DNA from: Gari tellinella
Taxonomy: Eukaryota > Mollusca > Bivalvia > Cardiida > Psammobiidae
Assembly: GCA_922989275.2 (NCBI GenBank)
Contig: OV277862.1
Span: forward strand, 68,027,832 to 68,091,831
DNA: 64,000 nucleotides
Direction of reading: 5' to 3'
Of this stretch, positions 41,580-52,450 are shown piece after piece; within the stretch, counting starts at the first letter, position 1, and every line of letters starts with the position of its first letter. The notes beneath the pieces were generated by a model. The model searched no databases and was not told the DNA's origin. It saw only the letters and a program-made list of their open reading frames with translations. The position numbers were made by a program, and so were the translations under genes.

Positions 41580-41952
41580 CACTCAAAAACCCATGAACGG
41601 AATGGTTTAATAGGAAACAGTTACGGTACATTCACAATATGTCCATTGTCTCAGGACAGCTGAAAATGATAGTGTCTGTTCATAAGATATGGAAGGGCTA
41701 GTTCAATGCTGATGCCAACGAGGCTAGGCATGCAATGGTAAGGATTGGCAAGGTGAGGTCTTGTTTGTGTTGCCATGTCCACCGTCCTGAAAGCTTGCAT
41801 CCATCACTGCCCGACCTGTCTGGAACAGGGTCTACATTTTTAATGGCCAAACACTTTGGAGATCATGCATTATGCATGAAAATACAGTACCCTTCACATG
41901 CATACAACTGACAATCACTCTAATCTATTTACAGAATGTACAAACATACCTC
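41580..41952. other. Unassigned interval
   Basis: No feature recognised. Confidence 0.35.
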
Positions 41953-42117
41953 CAGAGCTCCAGCAAAGGTGAGTTACAATTTCAAAAACTCTTGAGCATT
42001 TGTCTCTTAAAGATGATTCTAACAAGAAGTTACAAAACATAACATTTGTGGAGACATTTATAAAGGTGAAAATATTAAGAAAACTTCAATTTGCTCACTT
42101 TTAACTGGAGCTTGCTG
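41953..42117. mobile_element. F05: divergent F-like element
   Basis: CAGAGCTCCAGCAAAGGTGAG and CTCACTTTTAACTGGAGC form inverted ends. The internal GATGATTCTAACAAGAAG retains part of the F hairpin vocabulary. Confidence 0.55.
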
Positions 42118-42136
42118 ATATCTGCATAGCACAACC

Positions 42137-42298
42137 TTAACCATTTATTCATAGCCTTTCAGCCTGCTTTACGCTCCCATCTTCTAGGATACAGAAAGTA
42201 TTTCTTGTGGTTAATATTCATGACCACATAAATTGGAACTATTTCCTTTAGTGGAGGAATGTTTTAAATGAATGCAAAATCATATACATATTCAGTAA
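42137..42298 (+). mobile_element. A36: family-A MITE missing short arm and left hairpin
   Basis: TTAACCATTTATTCATAGCC joins straight to TTTCAGCCTGCTTTACGC and the long arm; the right end is AT-rich and decayed. Confidence 0.7.
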
Positions 42299-42730
42299 AA
42301 ACTTTTTAGGTTTTACAAACATCAGGCTCAGTGCGGAAAGGTGATTATTGCAATGTTAACTCCACCCATTATGGACATCTATTATCTGAACTATTACATA
42401 AACTAATATAACTATTACATTAGTTAACATAATAAGGAAACAATTTCCCCTCTGAATCTACAGTTTTCAAATTGTTGCAATACAAATTGGCTGTGCTTTT
42501 TTCTGTGGATGAAGAAAATTTTTTTTAGTTATAATCACCAGAATATTGGTTAATTGAGGAACGTCAACAATACGGTAACCTCAATTTATCAAAATTGATT
42601 TTTTTTTTTACCCTAAAGAGGAATGAGGAGAAAATGTTGGAATTATTCAGAGCGTGGTTAGAAAAGATTGATTGGTGGAATTTGACCTGTCATGAGGGGA
42701 GAAAGTTTGTCTGATAATACAAAATCCCAG
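42299..42730. other. Unassigned interval
   Basis: No feature recognised apart from T runs at about 42520 and 42600. Confidence 0.35.
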
Positions 42731-42738
42731 TGCTAAAT

Positions 42739-42931
42739 CAGGGCTCCAGATAAGAGCGAGTAAACTGAACAAATCTAATATTTTCTCACTCATGAAGCAC
42801 CAAATCCTATGGTGTTACTACTCATTAGAATCGTCTCTTCGAGACGATTCTAATGAGTATAGTGACACCATAGGGTTTAATGCAGAAATAAAGATTTTAG
42901 TTTTTGAAATACTCCCCTTATCTGGAGCTTT
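42739..42931 (+). mobile_element. F06: complete hAT-like MITE with 8-bp target duplication
   Basis: CAGGGCTCCAGATAAG to CTTATCTGGAGC, flanked by TGCTAAAT at 42731-42738 and 42932-42939. An 8-bp duplication with CAGGG ends is the hAT signature. The hairpin centre reads GTCTCTTCGAGAC, inverted relative to F02. Confidence 0.9.
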
Positions 42932-43049
42932 TGCTAAATTGATATGTTAATGAAATAATATCACAGTCCAGACACAACAATGCCCAATTTCCCTATGGTT
43001 TTGTCATAAGAAATCTGAGTATCTGCGGGAGTCAAACTTATATAAAGCA

Positions 43050-43215
43050 GCAATTCTTTACGCTTTACTTTCAGCCTGCTATAAGCTATTATTTGCTAAA
43101 ATATAGAAAATATTTCTTATGATTTTAATTTGTGACAGTATAAATTGGAACTATTTCTTCAGTAGAGAAATTATTTCAAGGCATAAAAAAGCGTATGTAT
43201 GGGTTAATGGGTTAA
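43050..43215 (+). mobile_element. A37: family-A right half, TTAA shared with the next fragment
   Basis: CTTTACTTTCAGCCTGC and the long arm to GGGTTAATGGGTTAA. The same TTAA (43212-43215) starts CCCATTACTCCATAAAAC, an A terminus joined to half an H-type hairpin (43238-43287). Confidence 0.75.
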
Positions 43216-43287
43216 CCCATTACTCCATAAAACACCCTTTCATGCTCCTATAGGAGATTTCTGCTTTACTTGTGTCCTACATTAAGA

Positions 43288-43808
43288 TGCCAATTATTTA
43301 AAAGACTAAATTTTATCTTCATTTGTTGTTTATAGAAGACTTTAGTTGGTTCTTTTAGCTGGTTGTTGTAGCTATATATAAGTAAAATTTTCCTGCTTTA
43401 CATGCAGATTGCTTTAAACAACAATCTGACATAATCACTGAAGAAAAGGGCTAAATCTGTGGCAGCTTTCTGCTTAACTTTCGACTTACAAAAACATTTT
43501 TTTGCTAATTTATTAATAAAACTTGTGAATGGTGGTGCTTGAAAAGGCATTTTGATGACAGAAAGCGTAAAGTTTATGCTTTAGTTGAAACCTTAGTTGA
43601 GAGAAACTGGAGCTCTAATTTGTCCTACAATAAGCAATTATGTAATTAAAACTATCAAAACCAAGTTTGCCTTCATAAATAAGCATCCTGGAAGAAAATT
43701 CTAACAAATAATGATGGTTTTAATTCTTTATTCATGACGGGGAACAAATTAAAATGTGCATCAAATGAAGCCTGTCTCTTATTATCGACTTCAAGCATGG
43801 CTATCAAA
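43288..43808. other. Unassigned interval
   Basis: CTGCTTTACATGCAGATTGC at about 43394 is hairpin-like but too short to assign. Confidence 0.35.
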
Positions 43809-44020
43809 TTAACTCTTGTACTGCAGCTAGGAACTGGATATATCTGTCATTTGAAAACAGTGCAGACCAAGATCAGAGGGCTCCTTTAGGAGCCCTCTGA
43901 TCTTGCTCTGCACTGTTTATAGTATTTTATCATATTTTGTTTGGGGACAACCCCTTGGACATTTAATGACAACTAGTTGTTTATCGGAGTCCATTCGAAA
44001 TCTGCATTATGAGGGTTTAA
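43809..44020. mobile_element. K05: complete K-shell MITE
   Basis: TTAACTCTTGTACTGCAGC to TGCATTATGAGGGTTTAA; hairpin 43855-43919 with paired change GATCAG...CTGATC and CAAGATC/GATCTTG. The inner arm has GGGACAACCCC as in K02. Confidence 0.75.
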
Positions 44021-45077
44021 GAAGCATACCATCAAATTAAAGTCGTAATTAAATGTGATGTCATCTCCAGTTTACAGGAATTTTACCCAAACCCATCAAG
44101 CTTCTTCAAAATAGAAAATAACCCCTTTTCTAATTCCCTACCAGAGCCTGACCCCATATGACATCTTCTGGCAAGTCAGGGGAATAATTGATAATGTGAA
44201 TTCCATTAAAATCAGACTGATTCACAAGATGTCATTTGTATTCCTTGTGACAGCTTCATTTTCTTTCAAAGATCTCAGAACCAGTCTCCAGGGAGAAGCG
44301 AGTAATTCTACTGGCAGGGGACCTTGTAAAATCACTTGATAAATCATTAAATCTGCGAAAAAATATTAGGGAGCATCCATATCATTATATTAAATTACTG
44401 CTAGGCAACTAAAATGTAGAACATTAGAAATTTCTCTACTTAAATACATGTATTTTGAGAGTTTTCAAATTTAACTCTGATTCACTTGATTGTAAACAAA
44501 AAGAATTAATGAATGAGAATGAACTTTTACATACAATTCTGATACAGATGAGACACAGATCAGCTTCCCATTTCATCCAGCACAGAACTGTTTGTACTTC
44601 ATTGCTCTTATTATGGTTGTAATCTTCAATAAATATTACATTTCAAATAAATTTAAGAATTTTGCAGACAATAATCTTAAGCATCCACCATCAGGATGCA
44701 GAATTTCCTTTGGCTTTTTATCAGGACACAGAGCTATGAAAAGAAATACATTTCTGTATCAGAAGTTCCTCGCCAGGATAAAGGGATATTCAAGCAAGAA
44801 GTTAAGTTAGCTGAACTAACATCAGCTATAAAATTATCTGATGATTTTGATAAAATATGGAAATATAAGAGCATCATGAAGCAATGACCTTTGGCCTAGT
44901 TGCCATGGATACCAGTCAGGAATGTTAACAATAGAGATCTACATCTATTTTATATGCTGCCTCAATAAGGAGCAATAAAAAACCTCCTTTTGATCTTGAT
45001 GTTGCTTCACTGGAACCAGAGCATGCTTGACAAGGAGGCTTTACCCTTCTCGTCTCTTTTAGATCAATACAGTTTAC
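44021..45077. other. Longest repeat-poor stretch
   Basis: About 1.06 kb with no recognised repeat. Open frames of 72 and 63 residues (44592-44810, 44696-44887, plus) have no familiar domain. No coding claim is made. Confidence 0.35.
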
Positions 45078-45294
45078 TTTTATTCTTTGCATGCTGGGTA
45101 ATCTTTTTGTCTGCAACAATTGGCGTCTGCTACTGTTTTAAAAACAGATTTTCTTAAATTTCTTTTCAAAACAGGGTCAGAGTTTCAAACAGTTAGAATC
45201 TTGACGAGACAGCACATAACCCTGCGTCTCATCCCGATCCAAACTGTTTGCAAATTAATATAATCACCATTTTCGCCTCTAGTGTGCAAAGTGA
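45078..45294 (+). mobile_element. B09: family-B MITE
   Basis: TATTCTTTGCATGCTGGGTAA, TTTTGTCTGCAACAATTGG, CAAAACAGGGTCAGAG; hairpin with several stem mismatches (GAATCTTGACGAGAC); CTCTAGTGTGCAAAG. Confidence 0.8.
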
Positions 45295-45555
45295 TAGATA
45301 ATCTGTTTCCCTTCAAAATGCTGAGTTATTTATTTATCTGACAGGTAATTAATATTTTACCTAACTGCTCTGGAAGAACAACCTGCTTGTCAAGCAGTAT
45401 GGATGCTGACAAGATGTCCAGTTACTCTGCATCTAAATCAAAATCAAAAGTTCACACACAAGATAACTCTAAATAAAATTCCTAATGATCCCTTCCTCTG
45501 CATTCTTGAAGCACTACACATTACTATTCATTGATGCTGTTGAATACAAATTGGA

Positions 45556-45618
45556 GCTTAAAGCAAAATGAAAGTAAATAGCTCTGCATGCTTTACTTTC
45601 ATCTTCCTTTGTTTAAGC
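45556..45618. repeat. H-type hairpin
   Basis: GCTTAAAGCAAAATGAAAG...CTTTACTTTCATCTTCC with centre AGCTCTGCATGC. Confidence 0.55.
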
Positions 45619-46162
45619 AGTATTCTGGAAGGGGTTAAATTAACACTGTGTAAATATAACTGTTATCTGCTTTAAAACTGCTTTCTGTCAGTACAAGGCG
45701 AAAACTTCCCTATGATTCTTTACCAGGGTAGTGTTGAAGCATGAAAAAGGAATTTTGTTAGAGGAGCAGAAAACGTCATAAAAAGGCATTGCTTATAATG
45801 AGGGAAATGGACACGAGGTGTGCAAAGAAGACATTCAAAAATACTAATTAGTCTGTGTTTCTCGTTGCAGTAATTCGTTTTGACACCCATCTAGCACGTC
45901 ATTCAATACCGACAGATACTTGGCTGCCAAAAGAACCCCTCTAGAAGTTACAGGACCATTAGTATGTCCGATAATCAATTAGTGGCCGCAGCTACTTTTG
46001 ATATGCAAAATGCTTCATGTCAACGTGCAAGTGTCAGATGCAGATTTATCTCTGACAACTGTACAAACACAGTAATCTTCACACACTGACCACTGACCAG
46101 TGCATCGGTCAATGGTGCACTGGTCATAAACAGTATCAGCCTTACTCACAACCATCTCTAGT
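45619..46162. other. Unassigned interval
   Basis: A 10-bp inverted repeat GACCAGTGCA (46095-46104)/TGCACTGGTC (46116-46125). Nothing else recognised. Confidence 0.35.
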
Positions 46163-46236
46163 TCCCTCAGTAATTGGTCTACAGAAAATCCAAGAGCTCC
46201 AGCTTTGCAATCATTCTTTCCTATTGACATTTAATC
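46163..46236 (+). repeat. Direct duplication, copy 1
   Basis: AATTGGTCTACAGAAAATCC, AAGAGCTCC and TTGACATTTAA match 46706-46780 in the same order. Confidence 0.7.
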
Positions 46237-46413
46237 CTCTAACCCCATACTCTATAAATACACCTTTTTATGTCTTAAATTTATTCCTCCACAGAAGAAA
46301 CTAGTTCCACTTTATGCAGTTATCAAAATTAAAATGCATGATACAAAATATTTTCTATATTCTAGCAGATAGTAGCTTAATGCAACATGAGAGTTAAAAA
46401 GCAGAATGCAATA
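46231..46413 (-). mobile_element. A38: family-A MITE truncated in the hairpin
   Basis: CTAACCCCATACTCTATAAATAC to ATAGTAGCTTAATGCAACATGAG. No right short arm. Confidence 0.7.
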
Positions 46414-46415
46414 AA

Positions 46416-46705
46416 TTAACCCATTACCCCATAGCCTTATTTTTCTGGTTTTGAAGACATGTGACAACTTAAAGCAGGTTGAAAGTAAAGCAGAATGCGC
46501 CTTAAGGATATTCTGATAGAATATAGGAAATATTTCTTATGATACATATTCAAGACTGTATAAATTGCCATTTTTTTTTGGGAACTATTTTCTTCAGTAG
46601 AAGAATAAATTAAAGGCATTAAAAGGCCTATTTGTGGGTCATCCAGGGCCGAGTGGTCACCTAGTGTTTCCAAAACTAGAAACAATCTATAGAGTAATGG
46701 GTTAA
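46416..46705. mobile_element. A39: fused family-A copies
   Basis: A '+' copy (TTAACCCATTACCCCATAG, half hairpin, long arm to GGCATTAAAAGGCC) runs into the short arm of a '-' copy (GAGTGGTCACCTAG, CCAAAACTAGAAAC, GAGTAATGGGTTAA). Confidence 0.75.
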
Positions 46706-46780
46706 GTCCCCTCTGTAATTGGTCTACAGAAAATCCAAGAACTCCGGCTGTGCGAATAAGTCTCTTGACATCTAACCATT
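46706..46780 (+). repeat. Direct duplication, copy 2
   Basis: AATTGGTCTACAGAAAATCCAAGAACTCC repeats the segment at 46163; A38 and A39 lie between the two copies. Confidence 0.7.
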
Positions 46781-46835
46781 GGAGCACTAAACTTGTATAT
46801 TCTTTTATGTTTGGGGAACTCATTATCATGAGCAG

Positions 46836-46908
46836 TGAAAGAGTCTGGATCCAGATCTGACCCAACTGAAACATGCAGCCAATCTGGATCCAGACTGTTT
46901 GGAAATGG
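46836..46908. repeat. Core-2 outer stem with unrelated centre
   Basis: AGTCTGGATCCAGAT and ATCTGGATCCAGACT pair perfectly around an unpaired 24-base centre. Confidence 0.65.
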
Positions 46909-47195
46909 CTTTAATAGTAGTTTTCTGCAATGAAATGGTAAAACTAGGAAATACATGTAAATGGTTACTATGGAGACAGAATTGCATCAAGCACTATCTG
47001 ATGACAAAATTTAATACAGTTTTCTGCAGCTGACAGAATAATGGAAAAGCTAGACTTCTGTTAATTTTGCGGTTTTTTGGTCATTATTATGTGTCCATGA
47101 AGTAGGCATTTTCTTTTTTCTTCTTCAGACTTCTACAGGATTTCTTTGGTAAAGAAGATCTAAGGAAGATCGTTACCATTATAACATCTTATCTT

Positions 47196-47392
47196 TTAAC
47201 CCTTTACCCCGTACACCTTTTTACACATCTAATTCATTCTTCCACTGAAAAAAAATAAATCCATTTTATACAGAAATAATTGAGCAACATAAGAAACATT
47301 TCCTTTATTCTAACAGATGGTAGATTAAAGCAGGCTAAAAGTAAACCAATCTGCTTGAATTAATTGGGTGTTCACTTGTCTTCAAAACTGGA
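47196..47392 (-). mobile_element. A40: family-A MITE fused to A41
   Basis: TTAACCCTTTACCCCGTACAC to GTGTTCACTTGTCTTCAAAAC; hairpin reduced to GCAGGCTAAAAGTAAACC. The right terminus is replaced by A41. Confidence 0.75.
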
Positions 47393-47610
47393 CATATTGA
47401 ATATATTTGACCATTTAAAGCAGGTTGAAAGTAAAGCAGAATGCGCCTTTGGGCGCATTCTGCTTTACTTTCAGCCTACTTTAAGTTAACCTCTACTAGA
47501 ATATAGAAGATATATCTTGTGATACATATTCATGACTATATAAATTTGAGCTATTTTCTTCAGTGAAGGAATAAATTAAGAGGCGTAAAAAGGCGTATTT
47601 ATGGGGTTAA
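47393..47610 (+). mobile_element. A41: family-A MITE, left end missing
   Basis: Enters at TATTTGACCATTTAAAGC; hairpin 47415-47484 with GCGCC/GGCGC; long arm to TATGGGGTTAA. Confidence 0.85.
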
Positions 47611-47943
47611 GGTAGGTTGAAGGTAAAGCAGAATAGCTATGTTTCACTGTATTAGCCCTGGGTTTACAATGAACATGCATTATCTCGGATATCTCATGGG
47701 AGGTTTGACAGTGGGTAAATATGTGTGAAGCAAAATGGCCTTGTTTTCCCAACACTTGTCTAGTATCATGCAGAGAAGATATCAACACAGCAACAACAAG
47801 GTAACGTTGTCATCTGAAACTCCAATCAGGCAAGCAGACTGCAACAACCAATCACGAGTAGAGGTGTCAGAATTAGACAAGCTCCGGATGATCTGATCAT
47901 CTATATGTCAAAACAGCCAGTGTCTGTGAAACATTGTAGTTGT
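47611..47943. other. Unassigned interval
   Basis: No feature recognised. Confidence 0.35.
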
Positions 47944-48112
47944 AGCGGAATAGTGGTCTAGTGGTAACACGCTGGGCTGGTAATCAGGGGTCCATGGTTC
48001 GAGCCCCAGCTGCACAAAATAAAATTACAAATGGTCCTTAGGATGAGACTTTAAACCGAGTTCCCATGTTTTAGTGCAATACACTAAGGCACGGAAAAGA
48101 ACCAGTGGGATT
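47944..48112 (+). mobile_element. tRNA-derived SINE, probably of the broad MetaSINE type
   Basis: The tRNA-like head has a perfect A box TGGTCTAGTGG (47954-47964) and B box GGTTCGAGCCC (47996-48006), with a threonine-like GGT anticodon position but a mispaired stem. The following domain (GGATGAGACTTTAAACCGAG, GCACGGAAAAGAACC) resembles the conserved central region of widespread animal SINEs. Not a functional tRNA: the acceptor stem does not close. The 3' tail was not defined. Confidence 0.75.
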
Positions 48113-48149
48113 TCATATGTATTCATACTTTCACCTCCCCTAAATGCAA

Positions 48150-48460
48150 CTAAAATCAGGTTGAAAAGTAAAGCAGAATGTACAATAAAGCCCATTCTGC
48201 TTCACTTTCAGCCTAGTTAAGCTACTATCTGCTAGGATATAAACAATAATCATATTTCATATTCATGACTTCCCAACGAAAGTGAGTCAATGTTGACCAG
48301 GACGGCAAGGCATGGGAGGCATCAATATATGGCATCCTTCTTAGGAACAACAACTTCAACACAATCATATTCATGACTATATAAATTGGAACTACTTTCT
48401 TCAATGGAGGAATAGATACAAGGTGTTAAAAGGTATATTTATGAAGTTATAATGGATTGG
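48150..48460 (+). mobile_element. A42: family-A MITE with a 90-bp insertion
   Basis: AAATCAGGTTGAAAAGTAAAG, CTACTATCTGCTAGG, then unrelated DNA at about 48271-48362, then ACTATATAAATTGGAAC and the long arm. AATCATATTCATGACT recurs on both sides of the insert. Confidence 0.7.
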
Positions 48461-48588
48461 ATTAATGTTAACTCAAGACTGTGGCAATGCAGCTATAGTT
48501 GTTTTAAGCACAAGTCAGACTCTTAATATGAACAATGACATCAGACTTTCCGTGTTTACCCCCATCCATCATAATCCACAGTTTTCAT

Positions 48589-48773
48589 ACAGTAACTACA
48601 ACCTCTCACAAGAAGGCTTACTAACAAAGTTGTTATTCTGTATAACAACTGATGGTTACTTAAAGAAGGATGAAAGTTAAGCAGAAAGCTCCAGTAGGAG
48701 CTTTCTGCTTGACTTCAATCCTTCTTTAAGCACCCACATGTCTTTCACACCATCAATAAAGGTTTCTATTGTG
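48589..48773. mobile_element. H05: pogo-like MITE
   Basis: TACAGTAACTACAACCTCTC, hairpin 48658-48729 (TTAAAGAAGGATGAAAG...CAATCCTTCTTTAAG, centre AGCTCCAGTAGGAGCT), right end AAAGGTTTCTATTGTG. Confidence 0.75.
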
Positions 48774-49083
48774 TGGCCATCATGGCAAGATCTTTCTCAT
48801 ATTTCAAAATCCTTCATCATCATATCTTTGATGAATTTCTGAGATGTCTAGAAGTGAGCGACAATTGGGAAAAGATATTTTCACTTGAGAGAAGGAATAC
48901 TGCTGGGAGATTGATCGAACGACAGATCAATCAAGCATTAACAGTAAAGGAAATAGATCCCAACCCTTTAAATGCTGGAAACCAGCTTTCTATAAAGCCT
49001 TTACAAACATTTTGAAATTGAATCAAGATCTCAGGCATCGTGTAAAAAGGTATCTGATCAGGATTCAAATTAATATATTCGAT
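48774..49083. other. Unassigned interval with core-2 remnant
   Basis: GAATCAAGATCTCAGGC...TATCTGATCAGGATTCAAA at about 49019-49069 is a worn core 2. An 80-residue open frame (48773-49015, plus) is unrecognised. Confidence 0.4.
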
Positions 49084-49351
49084 GGGAATTTTTAGCCTGT
49101 TTCTAGTTTTGAAGATGGGCGACTGCTTAAAGCAGGTTGAAAATAAAGTAGAATAAGCCTTAAGGCACATGCCACATCCTGCTTTACTTTCAGCCTGCTT
49201 TCACTTTAGGCTACCAATTCTTCTAGGATATAGAAAATATTTCCTTTTGTAAAATGTTCATGACTGTATAAATAAATAAAAGTGTAACTATTTTCTTCAG
49301 TGGAGGAATAGATTAAGCGCTAAAAGTTTTTTTCTATGGGGGAAAGGGTTT
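49084..49351 (+). mobile_element. A43: family-A MITE with asymmetric hairpin
   Basis: TTTTTAGCCTGTTTCTAG to CTATGGGGGAAAGGGTTTA. The hairpin's right side carries an extra GCCACATCC. Confidence 0.8.
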
Positions 49352-49477
49352 AGCAGACAGTATTTCATTCATTGATCACAGGGTATAAGAATATATTATT
49401 TCATGAGTGGTAACTGTCAATGATAGCCTTGCTAAATAATAGTGTTGATGGTGAGAACAACAGAACATCCCTCCGTA

Positions 49478-49860
49478 TACAGTCAAACCTATATTAACCT
49501 ATTACCCCATAAATATGCCTTTAATTTATTCCTCTACTGAGGAAATTAGTTCAAATTTATACATGCATAAACATGTACGATAAAAAATAGGTTTTATATT
49601 TTAGAAGATGATAGCTTAAAGCAGGCTGAAAGTAAAGCAGAATGCGCCCTAAGGCGCATTCTGCTTTACTTTCAGCCTGCTTTAAGTGGCCACATATCTT
49701 CAAAACTAGAAATAGGCTATGGGGTAAAGGGTTAAACAACCACTATAAAGACAACATATTATAGTATTTATGACAGATGGCAGCTACAAATGCAAGACAA
49801 AAGAAATGTAGAAAGCACCTACAGTATTTCATTTCTTTATTTAGTACATGATGACCTCTA
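49478..49860. mobile_element. H06: pogo-like MITE interrupted by A44
   Basis: TACAGTCAAACCTATATTAA, then A44, then AACAACCACTATAAAGAC and the worn hairpin AATGCAAGACAAAAG...CACCTACAG. Compare H09, which reads TATTAAACAACC without interruption. Confidence 0.7.
49494..49735 (-). mobile_element. A44: complete family-A MITE nested in H06
   Basis: TTAA at 49494-49497 and 49732-49735. CCTATTACCCCATAAA to GGCTATGGGGTAAAGGG. Hairpin 49615-49685 with GCGCC/GGCGC and both arms GGCTG/CAGCC. Confidence 0.9.
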
Positions 49861-50227
49861 TGCACGAAGCGAATGGGGGATTTGTGTTGTTGGTTTTTTG
49901 GTCAACCAAACTATTAGCTGGTTAAAACTAAGGAACTCAAGGAAAATAATAATTTGTTAGCCAATCTTTTAATATCTTCTGTATAGTTTATGTACTGTCT
50001 GGTACTGACTGTAATTATCTTAAAATAACATATTGTTTAGACTTAACACTCCATTTTAACAATACTGCAGTGGGAAAATTGAAACACTGGTCTTAGGACA
50101 TATTAATTCAGTGTTCAATAGGTAATAAAAGTTCTGGGAAATGTAAAGTGTACAGTCAATCTTATATCAAACCACCACTCAAAAAAAGACTTGCAATATG
50201 TCAGTTTACATTAATACACATCGTTGC
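49861..50227. other. Unassigned interval
   Basis: No feature recognised. Confidence 0.35.
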
Positions 50228-50297
50228 TTTATGCAGGATAAAACTAATGCAGAAAGCTTCTTCAGGAGTCTTCTAAATTAGTTTTTATCCAGCATTA
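50228..50297. repeat. H-type hairpin
   Basis: TTATGCAGGATAAAACTAATG...TTAGTTTTTATCCAGCATTAA, centre AGCTTCTTCAGGAGTC. Confidence 0.65.
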
Positions 50298-50348
50298 AAC
50301 AACCACCTGTCATTCGTGATATCCATGATTCTTCAATTAGTGATTGCT

Positions 50349-50564
50349 TTAACTCTTTGCATGCTGGGTAATTTATTTGTCTGCAACAAGTTTCATCTGC
50401 TACTGTTCTAATAATATAATTTTTTATTTTTATTTTTAAAACAGGATCAGAGTGTCAAACAGTTTGAATCCTGATGAGACGCCGCATTATGCGGCGTCTC
50501 ATCAGGATCCAAACTGTTTGCACAGATAATCACAATTCCACCACTAGCGCGCAAAGACTTGTAG
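50349..50564 (+). mobile_element. B10: complete family-B MITE
   Basis: TTAACTCTTTGCATGCTGGG to CCACTAGCGCGCAAAGAC. Core 2 at 50456-50520 is almost perfect (GACGCCGCATTATGCGGCGTC). The right TTAA decayed. Confidence 0.9.
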
Positions 50565-50871
50565 GAAACTGAGTGATTGTTTGGCACCCAGGTTTTCACC
50601 TAGGGGAGGGTAGGAGGAATTATTGGCACTGACACGCCAAAATAAATCAAGTACAAAAATACCCCTCCATGCTTGAAAGATAATTTGTTTATCTTTCATC
50701 TTGCTATGTTTTGCTCCATTTATCGAACAAAAGTCTCAAATTAAATTGTCACAAGTGACGCCTTTGAGTGAGAAGTTAATGATTTCAATGGTTTAAATTT
50801 AATCTTGACAGTTACTATTGAGAGCAAAAAAGGTAGCAATTTATCAGATCAGGTTGTTTTTTTAACCCTTA
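50565..50871. other. Unassigned interval
   Basis: No feature recognised. Confidence 0.35.
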
Positions 50872-50976
50872 AGGCTTAGAACATTGGATAATTGCTGCTT
50901 GCCAAATACACTAGCTGAGCTCTGTCTGCAATTGATTCTTTCTTGTCTGACATTTGCAGGTAATAGGATCAAAGTG

Positions 50977-51033
50977 ACAAACAATTTGGATCCAGATCAG
51001 ATGTGGTATCTGATCTGGATCCAAATTTGTTTG
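50977..51033. repeat. Core-2 hairpin, short centre
   Basis: GACAAACAATTTGGATCCAG...ATGTGGTAT...CTGGATCCAAATTTGTTTG. Inner GACGCC stem absent. Confidence 0.75.
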
Positions 51034-51375
51034 TAAGCATGAGATGAGTGGTTTATACAGACTGTTACAAAGGGTGTGAGATTTCTATCTAGCTACTAAT
51101 TTTCTAGTCTTTTTTTCCGCCTTTCTTTTCAAACAAAAAGGTGATGGATATCTAATACCGTTTATGTTAAATGAACAACAGTTAGCTTTCTCTGTAAGAA
51201 TTGAAATTAAACTTTTTTTTTAAACAAATGCACTTAAGCTGTATAACATTTAGCAAAATATAGCATTGTGATTTTTGTTGTACTAGAGGGCATTTCCTTA
51301 AGGAATGGGTATAGATGTGAACAGTTGTTTCAATACAAAACAGATCAATATGTGAAACGCTAACTCTTACATAAC

Positions 51376-51523
51376 ACATTATACCCCGTAACCGAAGTTA
51401 GTTCTAGTTTTGAAGACAGGTGACCACTTACAGCAAATTGAAAGTAAAAGAGAATGTGCTTTATGGAACTATCTTAATAAATAAAATACGTAAAAAAGTG
51501 TATTTATCAAGTAATTGGATAAA
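51376..51523 (+). mobile_element. A45: internally deleted family-A MITE
   Basis: CATTATACCCCGTAACC, TCTAGTTTTGAAGACAG, half hairpin GCAAATTGAAAGTAAAAG...GTGC, then AATAAATAAAATACGT and GTAATTGGATAA. Confidence 0.7.
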
Positions 51524-51835
51524 CGTATGACAATGCATCTTCTGAATGACCCCCAGTACATGACTGGCTGCATTGAAGCATTAATGACCCGATGAAAATA
51601 TTTGTAGATATTGGGACAGTAATCTGGGACAAATTGCTGAAGACACCATCACACATGATCCTAGAGGAAACACAATGACACATTATCCTTAGTAAGCTCA
51701 TTAGTCCTATATTATACAGGTTAGACTACCATAACAGTGGGGTACCTCATTGTCCAGTAGCATGGGTGGGGATTGTCGGATTAGTTTGATTTCTATTTCC
51801 ATAGCGGATTAAATTCTATACAAATATTGTTACCC
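51524..51835. other. Unassigned interval
   Basis: No feature recognised. Confidence 0.35.
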
Positions 51836-52048
51836 GTAACCCTTTAGATGTTGCCAAATAAGTTTTCTAGATCTATGCAAACAGTTTCGATCCTGATCAG
51901 ATGCAGAGTAAATCGGGGTCTTATCAAGATCCAACTGTCTGTCACTTGTTTGTTTTTGGTGTTTTTTCGAATTTTTTTTTTTCAGGGTTATTAAAGCAGA
52001 CAAAATTTTGACAAGATAAAATCTAGATGCTGCTTGTAAAGGGTTTAA
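51836..52048 (-). mobile_element. B11: family-B MITE sharing a TTAA with B12
   Basis: GTAACCCTTTAGATGTTGCC to GCTGCTTGTAAAGGGTTTAA. Core 2 left arm CAAACAGTTTCGATCCTG; centre altered. Confidence 0.75.
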
Positions 52049-52260
52049 CCCCTTAACTGCCACACGTCACCATTTTTAAACAATTGTCATCTGTTTCTAT
52101 TTCTAAAATTCAAAGTTTAGGTATTTTGACTTAAGACATATTGAAATGAGTGTCAAACAGTTTAGATCCTGATCAGATGCCGCATTACGCGGCGTCTGAT
52201 CAGGATTCAAACTGTTTGCAAATAACGGTTGTATTCCGAATAAGCCAATGATGGGGTTAC
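52045..52260 (+). mobile_element. B12: complete family-B MITE
   Basis: TTAACCCCTTAACTGCC to GCCAATGATGGGGTTAC. Core 2 at 52155-52221 uses TGATCAGATGC...GTCTGATCA. Confidence 0.85.
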
Positions 52261-52450
52261 AGGGATTTATCTGAAAGTATTGAGTACAATAGCGTGGTAC
52301 AAAAGCACACGAAAATACTTCAGCCCAATTTTGATCAACTAATGATCTTGTTTATCATGAGTTTCACACTGAGTCACCAACCAAACTTTTCATAACTGCT
52401 AGAACATCTACTGGGCAGATAATAATCTATGACCCCTTGTAGGAATTTCC

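Noticed and set aside
46437..46874. 145-residue open frame on the minus strand
   Set aside because: It runs through A39, the duplicated segment and a core-2 stem; composition is that of the repeats.
47944..48015. Functional tRNA-Thr gene
   Set aside because: A and B boxes are good, but the acceptor and anticodon stems do not pair properly and a SINE central domain follows.
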